Origin: Congeria kusceri
Taxonomy: Eukaryota > Mollusca > Bivalvia > Myida > Dreissenidae
Assembly: GCA_027627225.1 (NCBI GenBank)
Contig: CM051032.1
Span: 65,203,137-65,267,136 of the forward strand
Length of the DNA stretch: 64,000 bases
Reading direction: 5' to 3'
The stretch's first letter is position 1, and every line of letters starts with the position of its first letter. The translations under genes and the position numbers were made by a program. Below the pieces are notes generated by a model, which did no database searches, was not told where the DNA came from, and saw only the letters and a list, made by a program, of their open reading frames with translations. Shown piece by piece: positions 1 through 12,714 of this stretch.

Positions 1-920
1 TTGCAATTAGTCCGAGTGAATTTTCTATTTATCAGGCTATCGACGAAGTCGACAAACACGACGCTGAATTTCCGCCATACTTAAGTCAGAATAACAAACT
101 TAAACCAGGCACGTACATGGTTGTTATTTTTACGTGAAATCGGATTAAACAACGCGATTAGCATAAGCTAGTTACTAATGAGTTTAAGCAAAATAACAGA
201 CTTAAGAATTTTCGAGAAATCGGTGCCAAAGTTCTTGCCCCTTTTTCATTAGAAAAACTGCAAAATGGACTTAAAGGCAACATACAGACTTCATTTTTCA
301 TCTGAACTTGAAAAAACTTGCACACTGTGTGTATGACCTGAAGATTTCAAAATGATCCAAAAATAGCCAAGATTAGGTGCAAGCACCAGAGTTATTGCCC
401 CTTGTTTGTGATAAAATTAAGTACTATGTGGAGTATAGAGACTTCATTTATTGCCTAATTTTGTCCAAACTTGCACTGTTTGTGTTTGACAATACGGTCT
501 CAGTCAATATAAGTCAGGCCAGACCAGAAAGACCTGAATGATGGCCTCTTGTCTGTGAAAAAAAATCCATAATTTGTATTTTTTTAAAAAAGGCGTTCAG
601 TCCACGTAGAGAATTAACTTTGCATTCCTTGTTGACAAAACTTGCACAGTTTGTTTATGACCATTAAATCTCATTTGGGTGCAATGATTGGCCATATAGA
701 ACAAGAAACACTAGAGTTATTTCCCTTTTTATGAGAAAATTTGCAAAAAATGGACTTTGTGTAACATAGAAAATTATTTTTCATCAAATCTTGGTCAATC
801 TTGCGCAGTTTGTGCATAGTCGTAAGATCTCATAATGATTCAAGGAATTGCCCTGATTGGGCTATATTAAAAAAACAGAGTTATTGGCCCTTTTTGTAAA
901 TAGAGGGTAAGAGACTTTAT
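1..920. repeat. Tandem array of ~150-bp units (HINE-like core, truncated by window edge)
   Basis: Units repeat themes such as 'cttgcacagtttgtgtatgacc', 'agagttattgcccc' and 'tggactttgtgtaacata' about every 150 bases. The same unit forms the cores of the elements at 9316-10480, 16149-17712, 18903-20392 and 44250-45738. The 5' hairpin head seen in those copies is absent, so this is the body of a copy that starts before the window or is truncated. No coding potential is seen. Confidence 0.7.
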
Positions 921-1669
921 TTTTCACTAGGGATAGCAACAAATAGTATTTCAGTAACCAGTTAATTGGTTTTGGTATTTGAACTGTGCACCAAATTTTC
1001 TTAGCCAATTTTACCTGGTCTTTTATGTAACTGATCCGTTCTCTCGTTACTCAACAGAGACGAACAACAACAAGAGAAATAAATAAAAGATAAACAAGAA
1101 ATGTCTTTAAAAAAGATTATCGGCGTAGAAATTAATATTGAGATGTCTTTTTTTTTGCCCTAAATATAATACAAGAGGACCAAGCTGTGACTTCACGGAC
1201 CCCATATTTTTCTTTCCCTACTAAGGAGACTTCTCGGACCCCAGATTTTTCGGTCTCTACTAAGGAGACTTCTCGGACACTAGATTTTTCTGACACTATA
1301 AGAAAACATAGCGGCCCCAAAAATTAATTTGAGGTAGACTCAATAATTATTAATATCTGTACCGTGAATAAACCGATCATATACCGCCCCATGTTTTCAC
1401 CTGTGATTCTTGAATAAGCTAAATACTAGTAATTTTAGGTAAACATAATTAATACATGAAATTGTCAGGCAAATTTAACAAATTAACAGAATTGTCAGAA
1501 AATAATAGCGGGAATGAATGAGCAGTAAGTTTATGAATTCCCCCTTTATTGCAATTCTCGGGTTTAGGATTCTCCAGACGCTAATTGATGCGTGTGTATT
1601 AACACAGCTTTACCGCGCACTATTTTTATAATAATTCTCCTGCTGGAGTTGTACTTGCTAGAATTAATT
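921..1669. other. Intergenic, no gene recognised
   Basis: The first ~80 bases ('gggatagcaacaaatagt...') match the stretch at 17088-17160, and in both places they directly follow the same array, so the two loci share a composite repeat. The rest, including the proline/serine-poor short frames at 1132-1320, shows a small internal duplication ('aaggagacttctcgg' twice) but no credible exon. Confidence 0.5.
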
Positions 1670-1868
1670 CACGGGGACGACAGTCGGTTACGTACAAAAT
1701 ATTTTTACACGATGATAAAATAATAGGAAATATAAGCTCAATCAAATTTGCTAATATTTGTTTTGCTTATTTATCAGAAAAATACCAGAAATTTACCACT
1801 TTCTATTTTGTGATTGCGAGCTCAACAGGCAACATTTTTGTACGTTGTGACCGACTGTCGTCCCCGTG
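1670..1868. mobile_element. 199-bp MITE with ~19-bp terminal inverted repeats
   Basis: The left end CACGGGGACGACAGTCGGT is matched in inverted orientation at the right end. Both sides are flanked by AATT, a possible 4-bp target duplication (1666-1669, 1869-1872). The interior is AT-rich and non-coding. The superfamily cannot be assigned from the ends alone. Confidence 0.75.
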
Positions 1869-2550
1869 AATTGTAGAATTGTAATTGATATTTATAAAGC
1901 GTGCCAATTATGTAGGCTAAACAATATAGTTATTTCATTATGTGAATGAATATAACATTCTGATCATGACATACAATGAGTAAAATTGTTCATAATTATG
2001 TTCATTTCTAGAGTACCGCTTATGTAAGCAATTATGTAAATTTTTAATCCCCAAAAGTATTAAACAGTTATTGGTATACTTTAAACCATTGTTTGTAGTT
2101 TGCATTTCCTAAAATTAGAAAAATTTGCCCAATTCTATTGGCATTCAATTTTCCCACTGCATAATTATTGCAAGAAATCTAGGTCAAAAGTGATCTTAGA
2201 CAGCTACACCACAAAAATATTGAACAGTGTCTGAGTCATGCCACCGAAGAAACTGATAAGTGTTTTTACCGGTACTTGACATAAAATGTTACTTTGAATG
2301 TGTACTGTAGAAGTAAAACATCTTTTAATTAAGTATTTGTCATTGTTAGTGTGAACTTTTAAATTAAATAATTATGTTCCTGTTTTATTGCAATTCGTTT
2401 TAAAAGCCATTATTTGATTGAAACTTATTGGGACTCATTGATTTGGTTTGCGACTCATTGTTGCTAAATATGTAAGTCCTGAGGACTCGTAATGTCAGAT
2501 TTCAAAATGAATCACTGTGACACCTATACTTTAACTTGTGACTTTTATAG
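1869..2550. other. Gene-free interval before the WSC exon
   Basis: AT-rich sequence with no open frame of note and no recognised repeat family. If the WSC exon at 2551 belongs to a gene entering from the left, this would be its intron. Confidence 0.4.
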
Positions 2551-2690
2551 CTGCTTCCACAGACACATACGTTGGTTGCTATAAGGACGCGGCAAAACGT
2601 ATCCTGCCTCACTTCCCAGGTCATTCAAAATCAAACTCACCATCGGAGTGTGCCAAACGCTGTCGTGGCTACAGTTATGCTGGTGTTGAG
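2551..2690 (+). CDS. Orphan exon encoding the N-terminal half of a WSC domain
   Basis: The 140-nt segment is bounded by an acceptor (acttttatag before 2551) and a donor (gtaggt at 2691). It encodes 46 complete codons after two leading bases. The peptide has the WSC signature order: YVGCYKD, then an R-x-L segment, then SPSECAKRCRGYSYAGVE. WSC domains are cysteine-rich, probably carbohydrate-binding modules of extracellular or membrane proteins, and the following exon should supply the FG..C.CG half. No such exon is found downstream before the repeat arrays begin, so the gene is either split by large introns, lies mainly left of the window, or is a relic. Codon use is free of stops and the splice sites are good, so I favour a real exon of an unidentified WSC-domain protein. 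Confidence 0.7.
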
Positions 2691-2752
2691 GTAGGTAAAC
2701 AACAGTTGTCAACTATCCTTTATTTGGGGAGTGACCAACAATATATAGAGGA

Positions 2753-2904
2753 TATTTGTTGATTCCAGTGAATGATCAAATTTTATTTCACGAGTGGATA
2801 TAGAAAAAAAGTATTTTCACGAGTGAAGTAGCCATGAGTGAAAATATAGTTTTTTGTGACCACGAGTGAAATAATATTTGATCATTCACCTAAATCAACA
2901 AATT
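2753..2904. mobile_element. ~150-bp foldback element
   Basis: The sequence reads TTTGTTGATT..GTGAATGATCAAA near 2755 and its near-complement runs into 2902, with inner arms around 'cacgagtgg' / 'ccacgagtg'. The arms are about 45 bp. The centre repeats 'cacgagtgaa' and 'gagtgaaaata'. This is a hairpin-type MITE immediately downstream of the WSC exon. Confidence 0.65.
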
Positions 2905-4160
2905 TTCTTTCTGTACCCCCGATAGTAATCGCATCGTCCGTGTGTCTGTCCGTCCATCCGACGCTTCTTGTGCGGAGCATAACTCCAGTAGTATTAAAGA
3001 GATTGAAATGAAACTTCATATAATGATAGAGGACAATGAGAGGAAGTGCAGAGCACAAGGACCATAACTCTTTCTTTAATATTTATGGAGTTATTGCCCT
3101 TTGTTTAATTTTCTTGTGCAGAGCATAACTCCAGTAGTATTGAAGGGATTCAAATGAAACTTCATATAATGATAAAGGACAATGAGAGGAAGTGCAGGGC
3201 ACAAGGATGACAACTCTTTCTTTAATATTTATTGCCCTTTGTTTTTTATTTTTGTGTGTAGAGCACAACTCCATTAGTTATGCAGAGATATAAATGAAAC
3301 TTCATACAATGATAGAGGACAATGAGAGGAAGTGCAGAGCACAAGGACCACAACTCTTTCTTTAATATTTATGGAGTTATTGCCCTTTGATTTATTTTCT
3401 TGTGCAAAGCTTAACTTTTCTTTTGCGGAGCATACTTCCATTAGTATTGAAGGGATTCAAATGAAACTTCATAGAACGGGAGTGGATAATGAGAGGAAGT
3501 GCAGAGTACAGGAACCATAACTATTTCTTCAATATTTACAGAGTTATTGCCCTTTGTTTAATTTTCTTGTGCGGAACATAAGTCCATTAGTAATGCAGAG
3601 ATTCAAATGAAACTTCATACAATGACAGAGGACAATGAGAGGAAGTGCAGAGTACAAGAACCATAACTCTTTCTTCAATATTTATGAAGTTATTTCCCGT
3701 AGTTTTTTGTGTGCAGAGCCTGACCCCGTTTAGTATTGCATTGATTTAAAATGAAACCAAATATAAATATAAAACAGCGTTGAGAGGAAGTGCAGAGTAC
3801 AAGGACCATAACTCATTTTTAATATTTACCGAGTTATTGTCCTTTATTTTCTTTTGTGTAAATAATTACTACCTTAGTATTGAAGGAATTTAAAATAACA
3901 CCACATATATTGATAGAGGACATTGAGTAGAAGAGCAGAGTACAAAGACCATAACTCTTTCTTCAATATTTATAGAGTTATTGCCCTTCAGTTAATTTTC
4001 TTGTGCAGTGCATAACTCCTTTAGTATTAAAGTGATTTAAAATAAAATAGCATATATTGATAGATGATGTTGAGAGGAAGTGCAGAGTACAAGGCCCATA
4101 ACTCTTTTTGTAGAAAGCATAATTTTTGCCAACATTTAACTGACATGGTCTTGACTTCCT
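2905..4160. repeat. Tandem array, ~145-bp unit, about 8-9 copies
   Basis: Each unit contains 'gcagagcataactccagtag', 'aaatgaaacttcatataatg', 'gacaatgagaggaagtgcag' and 'ggagttattgccctttg' in that order. Divergence increases toward the right. Several short open frames on both strands are by-products of the repeat. No gene. Confidence 0.85.
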
Positions 4161-4329
4161 CTGACAAGCATATTTTTTGGGGGCATACGTCACATCCTTT
4201 CACAATCCCTGTTATTTTATGCTTTTGGACAATACACAAATCAAATTGCGCGAGATAAGCTTAAAAGTCACATGTTTGTATTATGATGTCATAAAAATGA
4301 CATCATAAATGATTCCAAAATAATTCATT

Positions 4330-5345
4330 AGGCTCCCCAAAAAATATTTGGGGAGCATATAGTTTGTCTTTCCGTCCCATTTTCTTGTCCGGAGTATTTC
4401 TCAGCAACTACTGACCAGGATTCAACGAAACGTAATGGGAAGCTTCATTACCAAGAGGTGTGCATTGAACCAGGAAGTTCCGCTTCAATGATATTTCTCA
4501 GAGTTATGGGACTTTTAAGTTTTCTAAAATAAGCATTTAGTGCAAAATTCTTTCCAGTCTATTTAAACGCAACTACTTGCCAGAATTGAATGAAACTTTA
4601 CTGGAAGCTTCATTACCCAGAGGAGGTGTGCACTGAACCAGGACGTTTTGCTTCAATGATTTTTCTTAGAGTTATGGGACTTTAATTATTTCTGAAATAA
4701 GTATTTAGTGCACAATTTTTGTCCAATCTATTTCTACACAAGTACTGGCTAGATTTCAATTAAACTTTATGGGAAGATTTATCACCAAAACGGGTTTTGA
4801 CTGAACCAGGACGTTCCACTTCAATGTTTTTCTAAGAGTTGTGGGACTTTGAAGACTTAAAATTAGAATATAGTGCGCAATTCCTTAATTTATTCTGCAA
4901 TTCTGGCCAGATTACAATGAAACAGTATTTGGTGCTTCATTATCAAAATGAGGTGTGCACAGTACAGGATGCTCCCTTTCAGTGATTTTCCTTGGAGTTA
5001 TGGGACTTTGAAGGTTGCTGAAACTAGTGTAAAGTGCACAATTCTTGTCTAGACTGTTTGTCAGCAACTACTAGCCAAAATTCATTGAAACTTGATGGGA
5101 AGCTTCATTAGCAAGGGGAGGTGTTCACTGTACCAAGATGCTCCGCTTCAATAATTTTTCTTACAGTTATGGGACTTTCATGATTGCTGAATTAATATAC
5201 AGAGCACAATTGTCTGGACTCTCCTGATTGCATTCCCATTACATGCCAATACGCATTGGCGAGCATCCATCAGTTCACTGATATCCTTGTTACAAGTATT
5301 GGATGAAAAACGTGCCATTATTTGTGTGTCATCATTCCTAATTTA
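4330..5345. repeat. Tandem array, ~165-bp unit, about 5-6 copies
   Basis: Units share 'aaacttgatgggaagcttcatta', 'gaaccaggacgttccgcttcaat' and 'gagttatgggacttt'. The array begins with 'ggggagcatatagtttgtct', similar in style to the heads of the other arrays. It is independent in sequence from the neighbouring arrays at 2905 and 5380. Confidence 0.8.
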
Positions 5346-5379
5346 ATTTTTTTTCAAAGAAAATTTTTGTTTGTTTATT

Positions 5380-5990
5380 AGATTGGCGTATGTCGTGGGG
5401 GGGGGGGGGGGGATAGCACTTTTCGTTTCCGCTCTGTAAATCAAGAAAGGATTGAGATATTTCAATGAAACTTCATACATGGATACCTTATATTGAGACC
5501 TCGCTTGGGATTGCATATGTGGTGGGTGGGGTCAAGGTTATTGTTACTAAAAATAGAAAAATGGTTTTCCCTCAATAACTTGAGAAAGCATTGAGATATT
5601 TCAATGAAACTTTATACATAGATACCTTATATCAAGACCTAGCTTGGGATCACTTATGGGTTGGGTGGGGTCAAGGTCACGGTAACTAAAAAATAGAAAA
5701 ACGGTTTCCGCTCAATAACTTGAGAACAAATTGAGATATTTAAATTAAACTTCATACATAGATATCTTATGTTTAGACCTCGCTTGGGATTGCATATGTG
5801 GTGGGTGGGGTCAAGGTCAAGTTCACTTTAATTAAAAAAGACAGTTTCACTCAAAAGCTTGAGAAGACATTGAGATATTTTAATGAAACTTCATTTGTAG
5901 ATGCCTTATATCTAGAGCTCGCTTGGGATTGCGTACGGGGTTGGTGGGGTCAAGGTCAAGGAAAACATTACTAAAAATGTTATTTTTGTG
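5380..5990. repeat. Tandem array, ~120-bp unit, about 5 copies
   Basis: Units carry 'gagatattttaatgaaactt', 'cttatatcgagacctcgctt' and 'gtggggtcaaggtcac'. The head 'attggcgtatgtcgt' is followed by an uninterrupted G run at about 5396-5412. The same family recurs at 12715-13990 and, inside an SMC5 intron, at 60905-61815. Confidence 0.8.
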
Positions 5991-6279
5991 CTGACTTGAA
6001 TGCATTTTGTTCGAAAAATTTGGTTTTCGTGGAATTTCCATGTTTCTTGTTTGTTTAATTTTATCATGCGTTTTCTGTAAACAAATGTATGTAAATACTA
6101 TGCATGTATATAAATTTACCAAGGGAGGTAAACAACTACAGGTAGATCAATAAAGATAGTGTGTTTTTTGTTATATTTTCACTACACACAATTATTTCAC
6201 CAATGAAATCCGATTTCACTGAAAAGCATGTAATAAAATAAGGAGATTGAAAAGAATCCTAGGGCCCTGCATATTTCTT

Positions 6280-7140
6280 ATGGGAGCATTGTAGTAATCG
6301 ACCTGTCGGTCTGTCCGTCCATCTGTCCAAAGTTTCATGTTTTTCCTTCGTAACTTCAAAAGCGTTTATGCTATTAACTTGAAACTTGAAACAAGATCTC
6401 ATTGAGGAAAAAAAAAGTGCACAAAGAACCATTACTCTGAACTTCATAATTCTGGACATTGTCCTTGGGTTCATACTTATGTATGTATGTTCGGATTCTT
6501 GTCCGGACAATAACTTTGTCCAGCATTGGGGGAGTTTCAAATAACTTGGCATAATGAGACGGTGTCGCGCGCAAGAACCAGGTTCGTTGATTCACGGTCA
6601 AGGTCACACTTAAAGATCAAAGGTCAAATATAAGAATTATACCATGGACTCTGTCTGGAGCATAATTTTGTCCGGTATGGAAGAATTTTCTTGATAGAAG
6701 TGATAAGCATTATGAGACAGCATGTGGCGTGCAACAACCAGGTCCAAGAATACACTTAAAGGTCAAAGGTCAAATATAAATGTTTAAGCCATTGACTTTG
6801 ACTGAAGTATAATTTTGTCCGGCATGGAAAAATTTTCAAATTACTAGGCAGAAGTGATTAGCATGTGGCGTGCAAGAACCAGGTCTGTAGCTTAAAGGTC
6901 AAGTTACTAATCAAGGTCAAAAGTCAAATAATTTTCCAGAGCATAATATAGTCATGCATGCAGGGATTTTCAAATAAATTGGCAGACATGATCACCATCA
7001 CCAGATGGTGTGTCGCATGTAAGAATCTGACTTGTGAAGTTAGTAAATTACTTCCCTTTATTGATGACTGTGCAAAGCATAATTCAAAAATGATAAAAGG
7101 CATTTTGTTGATTCTTCACAGAACGATTTAAGATAGCAAT
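6280..7140. repeat. Diverged tandem array around 'cataattttgtccgg'
   Basis: About five imperfect units of 130-170 bp share 'gtccggagcataattttgtc', 'gcaagaaccaggt' and 'aaaggtcaaggtca'. The array is more decayed than its neighbours. No coding exon is visible. Confidence 0.65.
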
Positions 7141-7651
7141 AGTAATTGAAGCATGCAAGAACCATAACTCATGATTGCCCAAAAAGTTGTATTACTACAC
7201 TTTATTGATTTTTTTGTCAGAACTAAAACTATTGATTGGGAATTTGGTATACCGCGACTTACTTCACAGAATAAGAGAATACATTGGCAGAAAGTACAAT
7301 ATAAAAGGACAATTATCCTTCTGCAAAATAATTTGTGTGCATATAGACAAAGCGGCGCCATGTAGAACAGGCTGCATAGGTGGGGGCATCTATGTCTGTG
7401 GACACATTTCTAGGATCCCAAAAATATTTATATATTTTCATTTCCTATCATAACTTTAAAAAACCGGCTGGCCCCCACCTTGACAAAGTTCTGTTTCTAA
7501 TTATAGCAGTTACTTGTAACTTCTTTATGAAAGCTTATTCATTTTATTCGTATCAAGATAAAAACCTTTGAAACTTGCAGAATAACAGGTTTATCACTTT
7601 TGAAATTCTTTAGCTAATAATGATAGATCGCCTTTTAATACGTATTACTAT

Positions 7652-8753
7652 TAGAGATGGCAACAAATACCAAAATTGATATTTGAATATTTGATTGATA
7701 ATGTATTCGAATATTCGATCGCTAGATGCAGTAATTATTATTATGGTAATGTTAAAAGACTTCATTCTGCGATATGTAGTTACTACGAACGTACGGCTAG
7801 AAAACCGCGGCCAACACACGGACAAAGCGCAATCTCATTAAAATCATCTCCACTCTGATGCTACTATATTATCCGCTGACTGGATATGATAACTTCGCAT
7901 TCGGGGTCACGTTCAGATGACCTTTTCAGGAGCCAGTCAAACTTTTGCCTTCAAAATGTTGTGGTATAACTTCATTTATAAACCACAAATCCTATGCACA
8001 TAATTAACATGAACTTTGGATGTTTACTCGCCGAAGGTACCACTATATCCATTGTTATCCGCGTGAAAATGAACAGTAAATGATTTGTTCCCGAGGATCA
8101 GCTGGAAATGCATCACTTTTCAAAAACCGTGGCCAAACATTACTGTGCAAAAGGCAATTTAATTGGGCGCAGCAGGGCTGATATTATATTGTTTGGAAGG
8201 TCATTTGAACGTGACCTGTTATACGATGTCTTCAGATCCTAACAACGTTAGGATTTGATTTTAATGAGATTTGGACAAAGCGCTACATATAAGAACTATG
8301 TTTTGTATTACATTTGAGAAAGACTTAGCTTTTGAATAATCTCATGCTTTGTTGACAACTACGCTGCATGTTCCCGTGACTTTCAAGCATCTGTTTAGAG
8401 TACCACAAATCATCGGATATTCCTAGGTACGCGGTGTGTGTTTCAGAGCAAATGTACGCAGTAACATCAAATTAGCATCCACAAGACGTTTTAATCTCCT
8501 ACTACTGATAAAGAGGCAATAATGGGATTAAAATGCTGTAATAACAAACTGCCATCTACTTAACAATAGGGTGCTAGGTCGACTTTGACACCTAACCTGC
8601 ATACTTAGAGAAGCTAAGAGGCTAACATTGACATATACTGTTTTTTGTATACTAATTAAATTTCATTAATCGGACAGGTAAGTATTTAAATACCTAAAAC
8701 ATATTCGAATATTTTTCATTATTCAAATTTGCAAATATTCATTGCCATCCATA
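7652..8753. mobile_element. Non-autonomous hAT-like element, copy 1 (1102 bp)
   Basis: The ends are TAGAGATGGCAACAAATA and, inverted, TATGGATGGCAATGAATA, with AT-rich subterminal 'attcgaata' repeats. The flanks ATTACTAT (7644-7651) and ATTACTTT (8754-8761) match at 7 of 8 bases, fitting the 8-bp target duplication of hAT transposons. The interior has no transposase frame. Related ends are found at 29496-30410 and 58256-59170. Confidence 0.75.
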
Positions 8754-9315
8754 ATTACTTTACATTTAATTTTCGACTTTCAAAGCAAAAACATTGTGTT
8801 TCATTTTGTAAACAGATGGTTTTGTGTTTGTTCATGTTACATGTCTCTGCATAACTAGTGGTATAAGGAGTGTTGGTGTGGGAACTCTCTGACGGCTGAG
8901 AAACGACCAGACTCCGAGTGTAACACCCCGTGCCCTGGGGACAAAAAGAAAATGTGTGGAGGGGGATGGAGGATCAGCATCTATAGGAACAAGAGTAAAA
9001 ATATTTGTTTTGACACTATATTTCTTTACTGACAACTGCAAATATAAAATTGGTTGCATGTGCTCTGTTTGTCCGGAAAAGTACTAACACAACGACTGCC
9101 GGAGTATTGACTTCCTATTTGAGTGGGCAGGGGTCTCTCTCTGGTTTGGGGGAAGAGTACCTGTACCCTCAGGTGGGGGGATTTTAACTTTGTTTTAAAC
9201 AGAAGGTGGAATTTTGACTTTGGAAACGAGTCAAAAATAAAAACATAAATATACCTTTTAAATCACTTTATTTAGTCTAACTCATTACCTTACAACTTTA
9301 TTCATGATTAATTAT
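8754..9315. other. Intergenic, no gene recognised
   Basis: Contains a short G-rich stretch (8920-9190) but no repeat family or exon that I recognise. The open frames here are short and on opposite strands, with no domain signal. Confidence 0.4.
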
Positions 9316-10480
9316 TAGCTCACCTGAGCACAAAGTGCTCGTTGAGCTATTGGTATGGGGAACCTCTCCTGCGTCGCCCGTCGTATGTCGTCCATGTGCT
9401 GTCAACAATTTGTTTCGTTCTCACTATAGAGATTTCACTTTTTATCCAATCTTAACCAAACTTGCACAGTTTGTGTATGACTATAAAATCTCAGACGGGA
9501 TTGTTATTGGGCGAGATCACACCAGTAACACTAGAGTTATTGCCCCATTTCCATGCAAAAAAGTGCAAAAATGACTTTCTAACATATAGACTATTTTCCA
9601 TCCAATCTTAATTAAACTTTCACAGTTTGTGTATGACCATCAGATCTCAGCAGACGCTAAAAATGGCCCAGATCATGTTTCAAATACTGGAGTTATTGCC
9701 CTTTGTTTGTGAAAAAAATATGCAAAAATGGACATGATTCAGGATAGAGACTTCTTTTTTCATCGAATCTTCACCAATCTTGCACAGTTTGTCTATGAAC
9801 TACAGGTGAAGTAGAATATAACCATGATCGAGCCAGAAACACCGGAATGATTGTCTCTTGTGTGTGGAAAAAATCATCAACAAGTTATCAATGATTGGTT
9901 TACACACGATTTTATATTCAATGTTGACCAAACTTACACAGTTTGCGATTGACCATACAAAATTGGTTGATAAAATGTGATTTCCAACAATTGCAAACCT
10001 AGCATGAAGTTATTTGTACATGCAAAATTGATGGCTTCAGAGCCTCCATTAACATCATTTATCATCACTGGACAGAAAATTATCAAAGAAAAAGCAAAAC
10101 TTGACCTTATAGCACAGCCATTGCAATTATCGCATTGCAACTAGTTCTCCAAAACTGTCTGCGAAAAGACATCAAATCTGCTGTTTCTGCATTTTCCAGA
10201 ATTATCACTGACTTAATGAAAATGAAAAAGGGTCAGGTAAGAATATCGAGAAAAATTATTTGAGAATTATAAGCAAAAACACCGCACATCCACTACCCAA
10301 CTCGTCCTTTAGTTAGCCCATTGCACTAACCCATATTTTAAATCAAACCGATCCTATCCCCCTTTGCAGAAACCATGTATTGTTCAGATTCCTTAATTTT
10401 AAAACCTGTCACAACAGTATGGTCTTCATTTGTGCCAGTTCTCAGGTGAGCACTTTGGGCCATCTTGGCCCCCTTGTCAA
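9316..10480 (+). mobile_element. HINE-like element 1 with ~150-bp tandem core
   Basis: It starts with the palindromic head GCTCACCTGAGCAC-aaa-GTGCTC and continues 'gttgagctattggtat'. It ends CTCAGGTGAGC..GGGCCATCTTGGCCC followed by CTTGT. The last CTCAGGTGAGC is the exact complement of the first GCTCACCTGAG. Between lie about seven diverged ~150-bp units. Subterminal inverted repeats, a 3' hairpin and a tandem core are the described architecture of non-autonomous Helentrons. The assignment is inference. Confidence 0.6.
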
Positions 10481-10507
10481 TAAATTGAATATTACAGTAA
10501 CTAGTCA

Positions 10508-10860
10508 ATTTTTAGCTCACCAGAGCACAACATGCTCATGGTGAGCTTTTGTGATCACCTTTTGTCTGTCGTCTGTGAGCGTCATCAACATTTACCTCGT
10601 TAACAATCTAGAGGCCACATTTATTGGCTAATCTTCATGGCACTTCGTCAGAACATTTGTCCCAATGATATCTTGGTCGATTTTCAATCTGGGTCATGTG
10701 GGGTCAAAAACTAGGTTACTAGGTCAAATTGAAGAAAAAGTTTGTTAATACTCTAGAAGTCACATTTTTGGCCCAATCTTCATGAAACTTAGTCAGAGCA
10801 TTTGTCTTAAAGACGTTCGCAACAAAAAGAAAATTATTGGGTTAAATTCTCCTTTAGCTT
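10508..10860 (+). mobile_element. HINE-like element 2, truncated
   Basis: It begins 'tttttagctcaccagagcac' with the same head palindrome and 'ggtgagcttttgtgatcacc'. It is cut off where the next element's head starts at about 10865. The unit ('gaaacttagtcagaacatttgt') is that of the array at 51130-53712. Confidence 0.6.
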
Positions 10861-10864
10861 CATT

Positions 10865-12690
10865 TTTAGCTCACCTGAGCTCATGGTGAGCTTTTGTGAT
10901 CACCTTTTGTGCGTCGTGCGTCAACATTTTCATTCAAACAACATCTCCTCCTAAACCGCTGGGCAGATTTTTACCAAACTTCACAGGAATGATCCTTGGG
11001 TGACTCTTTCAAAATTTTTCAAATCGTTTCAGTCCGCTGCACATTTAGGTCACCAGAGCTAAAAAAATAGATTAAAAATCTTTTAAAATCTTCATCTCTG
11101 AAACTGCATGGCTGAGAGCTTTCATATTTGGTATGTGGCATCTTATAGTGGTCCTCTATAAAGATTGTTCAAATAATGCCCCTGGGGTCAAAACTGGCCA
11201 CGCCCCGGGGGTCACATTGTTTATATAGACTAATATAGCAAAATGACTTTAAAAATCTTCTCCTCTGAAACCACAAGGCCCAGTTTTCATATTTGGTATG
11301 TAACTTTGCATAGTAGTCCTCTACAAAGATTGTTCAAATGATGCCCCTGGGGCCAAAACTTGCCACGCTCCGGGGGTCACATAAAGACTTAAATAGCAAA
11401 ATTACTTCAAAAATTTCCTCCTCTGAAACTGAAAGGCCTAGTGGTTTCATATTTGGTATGTAACATCCTGTAGTGGTCCTCTACAAATATTGTTCAAATG
11501 ATGCCCCTGGGGTCAAAACTGGCCACACCCCAGGGGTCTCATGGATTATATATACTTAAATAGCAAAATGACTTTAAAAATCATCCCCTCTGAAACCGCA
11601 AGGCCCAGAAGTTTCATATTTGGTTTGTAACATTGTATAGTTGTCCTCTACAAAGATTGTTCAAATAATGCCCCTGGGGTAAAAAGTGACTACGCCCCGG
11701 GGGTCACGTGGTTAATATAGACTTAAATAGCAAAGTGACTAAAAATCTTCTCTGAAACTGCAATGCCCAGAGGTTTTGTATTGGTATATAACATTGTGTA
11801 GTGATCTACAAGGATTGTTTAAATTATGCCCCTGGGGTCAAACCTGGCCACGTCCTGTGTCACATGGTTTCTATAGACTTGTATATGGCAAGTGGACTAT
11901 AAAAATCTCCTCTGAAACTGCAAGGCCCAAAGGTTTTGTATTTGGTATGTGACATTGTATAGTGGTCCTCTACAAAGAATGTTCAAATTTTGCCCTTTTG
12001 GGTACAAAGAGGCCACACCCTGGGGCTCACATGGTTTATATAGACTTAAATTACTAATTGACTTTAAAAAGTTTCTTCCCTGAAACCTTAAGGCCAAGTG
12101 GTTTTGTAATTTGTATCTAGCATCTTATATTAGTCCTCTACATAATTGTTCAAGTTATGCCACTAGGGTCGATCCTAGCCACGCCCCGGGGGTAACATGG
12201 TTTGTATAGACTTATATGGCAAGTGGACTTGACAAATCTTCTCTGAAACTGCAATGCCCAGAGGTTTCATATTTTGTATGTAACATTGTATAGTGGTCCT
12301 CTACAAATATTGTTCAAATGATGCCCCTGGAGTAAAAAGAAGCCCCACCCTGGAGTCACAAGGTTTCTATAGACTTATATGGAAAGTGGGCTTTGAGAAT
12401 CTCCTCCTCTGAAACCGCAAGGGCCAGAGGTTTCATATTTGGCATGAAAATTGTACAGTGGTTCTCTACAAATATTCTTTAAATTATACCCCTGGAGTAG
12501 ATAGTGGCCACTCACTGTGGGTCACATGTTTTATGTAGACTATAAAAATATTCTCCTGAAACTGCAAGACCCAGATCTTTATACTCCGGTAAGTGGTTTA
12601 GTGCCATTTGGCCCTCTTGTTATATGCCATTATGATGCCTTAAACTCAGTTGAGCGACCTAGGGCCATCATGGCCCTCTTTATTAACCAA
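10865..12690 (+). mobile_element. HINE-like element 3 with ~165-bp tandem core (about 9 copies)
   Basis: The head 'tttttagctcacctgagc' is followed by 'ggtgagcttttgtgatcacc', then units of 'cctcctctgaaactgcaaggcc', 'tttcatatttggtatgtaac' and 'atgcccctggggtcaaaact'. It closes with GTTGAGCGACCTAGGGCCAT, CATGGCCC and a TCTTT tail. A partial second terminus ('gtgccatttggccctcttgt') lies at about 12600. Non-coding. Confidence 0.65.
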
Positions 12691-12714
12691 ATTTTTAGAA
12701 GAAAAATTTTGGTT

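Noticed and set aside
11050..12590. CRISPR-like array
   Set aside because: The units are contiguous ~165-bp tandem repeats without unique spacers, in a eukaryotic genome.
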